This document shows, piece by piece, positions 1 to 5,237 of a stretch of 5,237 nucleotides of DNA; within the stretch, counting starts at the first letter, position 1; each line of letters opens with the position of its first letter. A model generated the notes under the pieces. That model ran no database searches and had not been told where the DNA came from. It was given only the letters and a program-made list of their open reading frames with translations. The DNA comes from an uncultured Prevotellaceae bacterium (GTDB lineage: Bacteria > Bacteroidota > Bacteroidia > Bacteroidales > Bacteroidaceae), in contig CAMHPM010000143.1 in NCBI GenBank assembly GCA_946187025.1, forward strand, positions 1 through 5,237, given 5' to 3'. The translations under genes and the position numbers were made by a program.

Positions 1-106
1 AGAACGACAGGTATATGTTTTTCAATACCTGTTTCTGGTTTTGCTGTATGGTTTTCGATACTCCCACCATCGAGAATATCACCTTCTTGTCGTCAACTGT
101 TGGCAT
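1..106 (-). CDS. ettA: Energy-dependent translational throttle protein EttA (ABC-F ATPase), N-terminal fragment
   Basis: This is the first 35 codons of a gene that continues past the left edge. It starts at the ATG read from 106-104 and is open to base 1. The peptide begins MPTVDDKKVIFSMVGVSKT and continues with a QKQVLKNIYLSF segment. From memory of the family, this matches the start of Bacteroidetes EttA proteins: the 'FSMVGVSKT' strand followed by 'KQVLKNIYLSF', which leads into the first Walker A motif, here outside the window. EttA is a soluble ABC-F protein with two ATPase domains. It binds the ribosomal E site and gates the first rounds of elongation according to ATP/ADP state. The start is supported because the family similarity begins within a few residues of it; an A5 run lies 17-21 bases upstream and no Shine-Dalgarno sequence is seen. 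The gene follows the DUF2400 stop by 100 bp on the same strand, with a tandem repeat array in between. Another ABC-F paralogue cannot be excluded from 35 residues. Confidence 0.85.
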   Translation of the reverse strand, partial: MPTVDDKKVIFSMVGVSKTIQQNQKQVLKNIYLSF

Positions 107-152
107 GTCGTTATGTGTGTGGTTTTTAGTGGGTTTGTAAAAGCTTGTTTGC

Positions 153-231
153 GAGTGCGCACTCTCGGGGTCGCGAGTGCGCAGTCTCGGCCTTGTGAGT
201 GCGCAGTCACGGGGCTTCGAGTGCGCGGTCG
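153..231. repeat. Degenerate tandem array, 22-bp period, about 3.5 units, with palindromic TGCGCA core
   Basis: The octamer GAGTGCGC recurs at 153, 175, 197 and 219, exactly 22 bp apart each time. Units 1-3 agree at 16 or 17 of 22 positions in each pair. Unit 4 matches only over about its first 12 bases and then fades into the DUF2400 coding sequence. The first 12 bases of unit 1 (153-164, GAGTGCGCACTC) form a perfect palindrome; units 2 and 3 keep the TGCGCA core with one mismatch in the arms. In units 1 and 2 a CGAG/CTCG pair flanks the core at the same spacing. Unit 3 contains the DUF2400 stop codon (207-209), and unit 4 encodes that protein's last seven residues. The array fills most of the 100-bp gap (107-206) before ettA. 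No spacers separate the units, so it is not CRISPR. Its function is unknown: it could be a binding array, an RNA-structure element or a slippage-derived minisatellite. Confidence 0.85.
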
Positions 232-944
232 TTTCCAGAGTCGGCCAGTGTCATGAGTGCGATGTCGTAGTGCAGGGGGTCGATGGGATCCCACGAGCGG
301 AACAGCGCGGTCAGTTCCTCACATGCCTGCCATGTGGGGCGTTTGTGCTTTAGCAGGTGGCGTGTCTGCTGACATACGTGTGTGTCCATCACTGCATAGA
401 GGTCGGCAGGCGAACGCGATGTCCACAGGCCGAGGTCGGGATAATGCGGCCGCACCATCCACCTCATGAACATGCACACGCGCTTACATGCCGAGGCTGG
501 CATGGTGCCGAGACGTGCTGGTGCCAGCCACGAACAGATCTCGGCTATTGCCTCCTTGGCAGTGAGGCCGCTGAGCCTAGCTTCCATCGTGTCGTAGCCG
601 GCGAGCTGCTGCTGCAGATTGTGGCACACATGTCGGAATGTCGGTACGTTGAGTGTACGATACACGCATTGATTCTTTGCGTCAAGGTATGCCTGCTCAT
701 ACTCTCCGCTCATGATGAAACGGGCCGGGTGCCACTTCATTTCGTCGCGTAGCATGTGTGTGGCCGTTGGGACAATCACCTTGCGTGAGCCCCAGCTAAT
801 CATGGCAACAAGCAATGCGCCCAGCTCGATGTCGAGCTGACTGTCGGTGTGTTGCATGAGTTGGTGCACGGTGCCACAGGGGTCAACTGCCAGGAATGCT
901 TCGGGGTCGAATGTGCTGTATGTCTGGTCGAGGATGGACTTCAT
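207..944 (-). CDS. TIGR02757 (DUF2400) family protein, function unknown
   Basis: This is a complete 245-residue soluble protein with no signal peptide or membrane segment. It matches the TIGR02757/DUF2400 family across its length. The recognisable blocks are an N-terminal 'VDPCGTVHQ' (20-28), 'DIELGALLVAMISWGSRKVIV' split as D38-E40 and the WGSR at 51-54, 'ACKRVCMFMRWMVR' (152-165) with 'PDLGLW' (169-174), 'MDTHV' (186-190), and 'SWDPIDPLHYDIAL' (217-230). The DTHV motif and the helical make-up recall HhH-GPD DNA glycosylases of the endonuclease III type, where a similar V-D-T-H motif carries the catalytic Asp. That link is my inference from the motif; no reaction has been assigned that I know of. 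The start ATG (944-942) lies 12 bp after the nadE stop with no clear Shine-Dalgarno sequence, indicating co-transcription and possibly coupled translation. The last seven residues (DRALEAP) are encoded by the degenerate fourth unit of the 22-bp array, and the stop lies in the third unit, so the tail is probably not ancestral. Confidence 0.9.
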   Translation of the reverse strand: MKSILDQTYSTFDPEAFLAVDPCGTVHQLMQHTDSQLDIELGALLVAMISWGSRKVIVPTATHMLRDEMKWHPARFIMSGEYEQAYLDAKNQCVYRTLNVPTFRHVCHNLQQQLAGYDTMEARLSGLTAKEAIAEICSWLAPARLGTMPASACKRVCMFMRWMVRPHYPDLGLWTSRSPADLYAVMDTHVCQQTRHLLKHKRPTWQACEELTALFRSWDPIDPLHYDIALMTLADSGNDRALEAP

Positions 945-956
945 GTCTGCCGTGGT

Positions 957-2888
957 TTACGATGGTAGGTTGTCGATGTCATTCAGCCATTCGCCTGCTG
1001 TGGCGTCGCTCGGCATACGCCAGTCGCCACGTGGCGAGAGACTTATGCTGCACACTTTTGGCCCGTCGGGCATACAGGAACGTTTGAACTGCTGTGAGAA
1101 GAACCGTCGCAGGAAGGTGCGGAGCCAGTGGCGGATGATGTCGTCGGTATATACACCAGCAAAAGCACAAGTTGCCAGATACAGTATTTTCGACGGACGG
1201 AACTTGCTGTGGACGAGATGGTAGAGGAAGAAGTCGTGGAGCTCGTAAGGCCCTACGAGGTCTTCGGTCTTCTGTTTTATCTCTCCGTCGGTGCCTGCCG
1301 GAATGAGTTCAGGACTTATTGGCGTCGAGACGATGTCGAGCAGCACCTCGCGTGTGTGGCTGTCGAAATCGGTGTTTGCAATCCATGTCACGATGTTGCG
1401 TACTATGGTTTTCGGAATCGACGCATTCACACCATAGTTTGACATGTGGTCGCCGTTATAAGTGGCCCATCCCAGAGCTAGTTCCGACAAGTCGCCCGTG
1501 CCGACCACAATGCCGTTTTCCTGATTGGCCACGTCCATAAGTATCTGTGTGCGCTCGCGAGCTTGTGAGTTCTCATAGGTTACATCATGGTTGTCGGCAT
1601 TGTGACCAATGTCGTTGAAATGTTGTAAGCAAGCCTGGCGTATTGATATTTCACGCATCGTGACATCGAGAGCCTGCATGAGTTGCAGGGCGTTTTGGTA
1701 GGTGCGGTCTGTTGTGCCGAATCCTGGCATCGTGATAGCTATGACATCTCGACGGCTGCGCGAAAGCTTGTCCATGGTCTTGGCACAAACCAAGAGCGCA
1801 AGTGTGGAGTCGAGACCACCCGAAATGCCTATGACCAGGGTCTTGGCATTGATGTGAGTGACGCGACGTGCAAGTCCTGCCACTTGCATACTGAACATAT
1901 CGGAGTATTGCTCGTTGGCTGGTATGTCGGCGCATAAGAATGGTGCCGACGAGATGCAACGGGTCAGTGCAGGGGTATGCAGCAGGGTGGTGTCGTTGTC
2001 GGTCGTTTCGATGACAGGTGCAGGTTGAACCGTGAGGGCCGATTCGGCAAATGTCGTGTTAGCCTGTCGCTGGTTGCGCAGATATTCTACGTCGATTTCC
2101 GACACAACCATCTGTTCCTTCATCTCAAAGCGGGTGCCGTTGGCCAGCTGGGTGCCATTCTCGTATATGAGTCCGTTGCCGGCAAACACGAGATCTTGCG
2201 ACGACTCACCAAAACCGCACGAGGCATATACGTAGCCGCAGATACAACGAGCCGACTGTTGGGAAAGCAAGTTGCAGAGATAGGTGTGCTTACATGCAAA
2301 CTCGTCGGTGGCCGAGAGGTTGAATACAACTTCTGCACCCTGAAGCGCGAGCAATGAGCTTGTCGGGACAGGAGCCCAAAGGTCTTCGCATATCTCGATG
2401 CCAAACGTGCATGATGACGTGCGGAACAACAGTTGCGGACAGACACGTACGTGCTGGGCACAATAAGTCGTAGTGGTGTCGATGTTGTGCCCCGATGTAA
2501 ACCAACGCTTCTCGTAGAATTCGCCGTAATTTGGAATGAACGTCTTTGGTACGATGCCGAGAATCTGGCCGTGTTGCACCACGGCAGCCACGTTGAACAG
2601 TACTGAACCCACTCGCAACGGCAAGCCGACGATGGCAATGATGTTGAGCGAGCGGGTGACATCAAGCAGGCGGAACATGGCGTTCTCGCAACTGTCGGTA
2701 AGTTGTTGCTGGAAGAAGAGGTCGGCACAAGTATAGCCGGTTATGCTCAATTCGGGGAATACGATGATTTCCACTCCTTTACCTTCGGCTTGCACTATGA
2801 GGCTTTCTATCTGGCGAGTGTTCCATTCGCAGTCGCCAATATGTACTTGTGGCACTGCTGCGGCCACTTTTACAAATCCGTATTGCAT
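957..2888 (-). CDS. nadE: Glutamine-dependent NAD+ synthase (two-domain)
   Basis: This 643-residue cytoplasmic enzyme performs the last step of NAD biosynthesis: nicotinic acid adenine dinucleotide is adenylated with ATP and then amidated with ammonia released from glutamine. The N-terminal nitrilase-type glutaminase domain (about 5-290) carries the expected Glu-Lys-Cys triad: E46 in 'VFPELSITGY', K115 in 'VPKTFIPNYGEFYE', C167 in 'EICEDLW'. The C-terminal synthetase domain (about 325-643) has the PP-loop 'GISGGLDS' (354-361), 'GTGDLSELALGWATYNGDHM' (463-482), 'YGVNASIPKT' (485-494), 'STPISPELIPA' (521-531) and 'KTEDLVGPYELHDFF' (540-554). It ends with the 'LSPRGDWRMPSDA' block (617-629) typical of the long form. 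The length fits that form, which is slightly longer in Mycobacterium tuberculosis. The start is chosen because 'YGFVKVAAAVPQV' directly after Met is the usual N-terminus of Bacteroidetes homologues. An A7 run lies 12-18 bases before the ATG. It follows tamB by 86 bp and precedes the DUF2400 gene by 12 bp. All catalytic motifs are intact, so it should be active. Confidence 0.97.
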   Translation of the reverse strand: MQYGFVKVAAAVPQVHIGDCEWNTRQIESLIVQAEGKGVEIIVFPELSITGYTCADLFFQQQLTDSCENAMFRLLDVTRSLNIIAIVGLPLRVGSVLFNVAAVVQHGQILGIVPKTFIPNYGEFYEKRWFTSGHNIDTTTTYCAQHVRVCPQLLFRTSSCTFGIEICEDLWAPVPTSSLLALQGAEVVFNLSATDEFACKHTYLCNLLSQQSARCICGYVYASCGFGESSQDLVFAGNGLIYENGTQLANGTRFEMKEQMVVSEIDVEYLRNQRQANTTFAESALTVQPAPVIETTDNDTTLLHTPALTRCISSAPFLCADIPANEQYSDMFSMQVAGLARRVTHINAKTLVIGISGGLDSTLALLVCAKTMDKLSRSRRDVIAITMPGFGTTDRTYQNALQLMQALDVTMREISIRQACLQHFNDIGHNADNHDVTYENSQARERTQILMDVANQENGIVVGTGDLSELALGWATYNGDHMSNYGVNASIPKTIVRNIVTWIANTDFDSHTREVLLDIVSTPISPELIPAGTDGEIKQKTEDLVGPYELHDFFLYHLVHSKFRPSKILYLATCAFAGVYTDDIIRHWLRTFLRRFFSQQFKRSCMPDGPKVCSISLSPRGDWRMPSDATAGEWLNDIDNLPS

Positions 2889-2899
2889 GATATCGTCAG

Positions 2900-2906
2900 T
2901 TTTTTT
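2900..2906 (-). promoter_or_regulatory. A-rich translation-initiation leader of nadE
   Basis: On the coding strand an uninterrupted A7 run sits 12-18 bases before the nadE ATG, within a wider AT-rich leader, and there is no GGAGG-like sequence. Bacteroidota largely lack functional Shine-Dalgarno pairing, and A-rich, unstructured leaders favour initiation in that phylum. The functional role here is inferred from position and composition only. Confidence 0.4.
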
Positions 2907-2948
2907 ATGTTATTCAATTATTCGATATTGTCTTTCAGCAATTATGAC

Positions 2949-2992
2949 ATCGTTATTCGATGTTTCTGATATCGTTATTCGATGTTTCTGAT
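2949..2992. repeat. Perfect 22-bp tandem duplication across the tamB stop codon
   Basis: Bases 2949-2970 and 2971-2992 are identical over all 22 positions and directly adjacent; each copy begins ATCGTTATTCG on the plus strand. The right copy contains the tamB stop (TAA read from 2977-2975) and its last five codons. The left copy repeats the same sequence after the stop, so the duplication does not alter the protein. Each copy can fold around its TTATT: the left one as a perfect 6-bp stem (2947-2952 with 2958-2963, loop 2953-2957), the right one as the same stem with a wobble pair. No U-run follows, so this is not a standard intrinsic terminator. A further short match (TTATTCGAT at 2918-2926) lies closer to nadE but out of register. 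The identity of the copies suggests a recent event. Confidence 0.9.
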
Positions 2993-5237
2993 ATTGCTTT
3001 TTTTCGTTTTTTGCTTCTTGTTGGAGTCGTTGGCTTGCTTCTCGTTTTCTTCCTTCATCTTCCGACGGAAAAGTGCTTTCCACGAATCGAAGTCGCGCTG
3101 ATAAGTCACGCCGATTCCCTGAGTGTTGAGGGTTGCTTTAGTGAAATAGCGGTCGTTTGTCTGATTGTATGCTTTGATAAATGTATGTCCGTCTTCCTTC
3201 AGCCTCCATCGCACATCGAAGTCGCCAATGAAGTTCGACGAGTTGGTGAGTGCATTGTCGCGATAGCCGAAGTTTCCGTTTATGAGCAGGCGGTCGTTGA
3301 ACAGACGTCCCGACAATATACCTTCAACATCAAGGTCGTTCCATCCGCGCTCACCGGTCGAAAGCCCAGTTCCGAAGTTCCATTTGCTGTCTTCGCTTAT
3401 TACATTTGACAGCATCTGGTTGATTTGTCCCGAGATGGTTGACGACAACAGGGTGTTGACGGCTTGGTCAGAGCCTGTCTCACCATTAGCACGGGCATAT
3501 TCGCTTGGATAGAAACGTCCTAATCCTAACAGATAAATCATTTGCATGTTCAACTCCTCGTCCGAAGTGATGAGGCTGTTTACCAGCTGGCGCGTCTCGT
3601 CGCTCACGGTCGGCAGTTCGATTGCAAATGCAAAGTTCATGTTGTCAAGCTTGCCGGTGATATCCATCACACAAACCACTTTTACCTTAGTGTTTTGGTT
3701 AAATGCATCAGTATAAGTAAGGTCGCGTAATGGTACGGAATTCAATGTGTGATGGCAAATGAGGTGTATGTTTGCATCGAACGGATTGCCGTTGAACACC
3801 ACGTTGCTGCCAGGTTGGAGCACAAGGTCGCGCGAAACCAGTTCTTGAAGGTAGAGCTTATAATGGCCTTCTTGAATCTGATAGATGCCATTAAGCGAGA
3901 ACGGACTCTTGTTGTGATAGTGTGCAGTGAGTGTGCCGCTACCGCGTGTGGTCATGTAACCATCGTCTTTATTGTCCATGCGGAGCATAATCTCACAATT
4001 TGGATTGACATGAAGGCTCAGGTCCATGTAGATATCGCTCTGGTATTCATGGTCGAAAGCTGTTATCATGCTGTTGGCCTCGTTGTTGTTGCTGCTGTTA
4101 TCAGCATTGTTGGTCGATGTCACATCACGGAACGTGACAAAGCCTGACGATGTGATGGCATCAGGTGTTGCTGCATCGTAGGCAAAGACACTGCCTCGGG
4201 TAGGAGTCACTTCGGCCGACATGCGTAGCGGATGACCGTCGGATCCGTGAATCTGAAGATTTCCGTCGGCATACACGGTTGCGTAGAATTTATCGGAATT
4301 GAATTCCCGCTCATCATATACAGTGAGGTTGTTCATCCTGATGTCGAAGTCGTATTTGAAGTTCTTCATGTTCCTGTGTGCCAACGTACCATTAACGACA
4401 GCATTGCCAAGGCGGTCATCGGTCAGCCTCACATTGTTGAAATCGAAACCATATTGACGCAGATGAATGGAATCGAGTGGATTGATCTTGTAGGTCACAT
4501 TTGTGGCGCGAAGTGTCATTTGAACGTCTGCACTGATGTTACCAATCAGATTCACATCGTTCAGAGGACCTACTACATGTAGTATTCCATTGGTATTACC
4601 ATTGATGTTCTTGAATGTTGACGAGAGGAATCCGTTGAGAAACTCTGCATTTGTGTTGTGAGTCGTGATTTTGAGGTCGATATCATTCTGACTTGGAGCA
4701 ATGAAACCGTTAACGTCGGTAACGCGGTCTATATTCTTGTAGTTATCCACAATATGTCCGTCAACTCTGATGCCTTTCAGTTCCTGGTCCCATGATGCTT
4801 GTATGTGACCAGTTCCGAGGCGTCCTTCTTGCAGATGCATGTTGTCAACAGTGATGTCTGCATTGAGGTGCAGGTCTTCGTAGATGTTGCTGATTACGGC
4901 ACGGCCTGATGCTGCACCGCGGAAACGGACGGCATGGAAATCGACGAGTTCGGTGATGTAAGCCACTTCAAGCGAACGTAGGTCGGCCACGAGTGAATCG
5001 TCAGGATTTTCCGATATAGTGCCGTTGAGTGTTATACTTTGTTTGTCATTGTTTATGCTGACGTTGTTGCATTGAATCTGTTTGCCGAATACCGATATAG
5101 TCGATGGCTGCACTTGCCACAAAGTGTCGTTTATCATGATTTGCGACTTTTTGAGGCTTATGTTGCTTTTCACTTGACCAAGGCTGTCGCTGAAGACTGT
5201 GGTGGCATATAGCATACCGTTGTCATTGTCGTTTTCA
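2975..5237 (-). CDS. tamB: TamB-like translocation/assembly module protein (DUF490), C-terminal part, 5' end outside window
   Basis: The frame is open to the right edge, so the internal Met at 5215 is not the true start; about 753 codons are visible. Residues here are numbered from that Met. The protein is almost wholly short beta-strands with many Asn/Asp/Gly turns, as expected for the TamB/AsmA-like lipid-groove fold. Residues about 290-705 match the TamB C-terminal domain. They include 'GSGTLTAHYHNKSPFSLNG' (425-443), the 'GIYQIQEGHYKLYLQEL' block (443-459), 'LQPGSNVVFNGNPFDANIHL' (466-485), 'NTLLSSTISGQINQMLSNV' (587-605), and the closing 'FIGDFDVRWRL' (662-672), 'KAYNQTNDRYF' (681-691) and 'GIGVTYQRDFD' (700-710). 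TamB spans the periplasm from an inner-membrane anchor (outside the window) and works with an Omp85 partner, in Bacteroidota probably TamL, in outer-membrane assembly or phospholipid transport. An Asn/Ser-rich insert occupies 366-382 (4070-4120). A lysine-rich tail follows the last strand (717-746). nadE starts 86 bp downstream. Confidence 0.93.
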   Translation of the reverse strand, partial: ENDNDNGMLYATTVFSDSLGQVKSNISLKKSQIMINDTLWQVQPSTISVFGKQIQCNNVSINNDKQSITLNGTISENPDDSLVADLRSLEVAYITELVDFHAVRFRGAASGRAVISNIYEDLHLNADITVDNMHLQEGRLGTGHIQASWDQELKGIRVDGHIVDNYKNIDRVTDVNGFIAPSQNDIDLKITTHNTNAEFLNGFLSSTFKNINGNTNGILHVVGPLNDVNLIGNISADVQMTLRATNVTYKINPLDSIHLRQYGFDFNNVRLTDDRLGNAVVNGTLAHRNMKNFKYDFDIRMNNLTVYDEREFNSDKFYATVYADGNLQIHGSDGHPLRMSAEVTPTRGSVFAYDAATPDAITSSGFVTFRDVTSTNNADNSSNNNEANSMITAFDHEYQSDIYMDLSLHVNPNCEIMLRMDNKDDGYMTTRGSGTLTAHYHNKSPFSLNGIYQIQEGHYKLYLQELVSRDLVLQPGSNVVFNGNPFDANIHLICHHTLNSVPLRDLTYTDAFNQNTKVKVVCVMDITGKLDNMNFAFAIELPTVSDETRQLVNSLITSDEELNMQMIYLLGLGRFYPSEYARANGETGSDQAVNTLLSSTISGQINQMLSNVISEDSKWNFGTGLSTGERGWNDLDVEGILSGRLFNDRLLINGNFGYRDNALTNSSNFIGDFDVRWRLKEDGHTFIKAYNQTNDRYFTKATLNTQGIGVTYQRDFDSWKALFRRKMKEENEKQANDSNKKQKTKKSNIRNIE

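Noticed and set aside
7..32. An 8-bp inverted repeat (ACAGGTAT/ATACCTGT) that looked like a transcription terminator.
   Set aside because: It lies inside the ettA coding sequence, where codons and family similarity explain the bases, and no U-run follows on either strand.
52..76. A possible 8-bp stem with a 9-base loop (TTTTCGAT/ATCGAGAA).
   Set aside because: It also lies within ettA codons, contains a wobble on one strand and a mismatch on the other, and has no U-run.
153..231. CRISPR array or origin iterons.
   Set aside because: The units are contiguous and degenerate with no unique spacers, and no cas genes, replication initiator or AT-rich unwinding region is present.
41..256. A 71-codon plus-strand open frame at the left end, and similar long open frames opposite nadE and tamB.
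   Set aside because: They run antisense to well-supported genes or through the repeat array, and their translations show no recognisable family or sensible composition.
2946..2964. Intrinsic terminator after tamB formed by the ACATCG/CGATGT hairpin.
   Set aside because: The stem is only 6 bp and is followed by CATAATTGC rather than a U-run on the transcribed strand.
2889..2974. A Bacteroidetes-type promoter (TTTG and TAnnTTTG elements) for nadE.
   Set aside because: The best arrangement, a TTG and a TAATTG 18 bases apart on the minus strand, misses several consensus positions in an AT-rich gap, so chance is likely.
5213..5215. Treating the ATG at 5215 as the tamB start.
   Set aside because: The frame is open upstream to the window edge (residues ENDNDNG precede it), the signal-anchor is missing, and TamB proteins are about twice this length.

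Overview
The window is a compact stretch of bacterial chromosome with all genes on the minus strand. Protein character points to Bacteroidota, most likely Bacteroidales of the Prevotella/Bacteroides kind. The evidence is a TIGR02757 (DUF2400) protein, a Bacteroidetes-type TamB C-terminus, the long glutaminase-fused NAD+ synthase, an A-rich nadE leader and no clear Shine-Dalgarno sequence at the junctions. The genus is an inference.

In transcription order (right to left): 5237-2975 is the C-terminal half or so of a TamB-like envelope protein whose start lies beyond the right edge. Next, 2888-957 is a complete glutamine-dependent NAD+ synthase (nadE). Then 944-207 is a TIGR02757/DUF2400 protein, 12 bp after nadE. 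Finally 106-1 holds the first 35 codons of an ABC-F ATPase that matches EttA, running off the left edge. This last gene is easy to miss because only about 105 bases of it are present.

Gaps are small: 86 bp between tamB and nadE, 12 bp between nadE and the DUF2400 gene, and 100 bp between the DUF2400 gene and ettA. nadE and the DUF2400 gene are almost certainly co-transcribed. tamB and ettA may share the transcript or have their own promoters; no convincing promoter or intrinsic terminator is visible in either larger gap. The proteins have unrelated housekeeping roles (outer-envelope assembly, NAD biosynthesis, an uncharacterised function, translation), so the cluster does not describe one pathway.

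The most unusual non-coding structure is short tandem repetition at two gene ends. A degenerate array of about 3.5 units with an exact 22-bp spacing (153-231) covers the DUF2400 stop codon and most of the leader before ettA. A perfect 22-bp tandem duplication (2949-2992) covers the tamB stop codon. The two repeats have the same unit length but unrelated sequence. I see no CRISPR array, RNA gene, mobile element, defence gene or other evident novel system.
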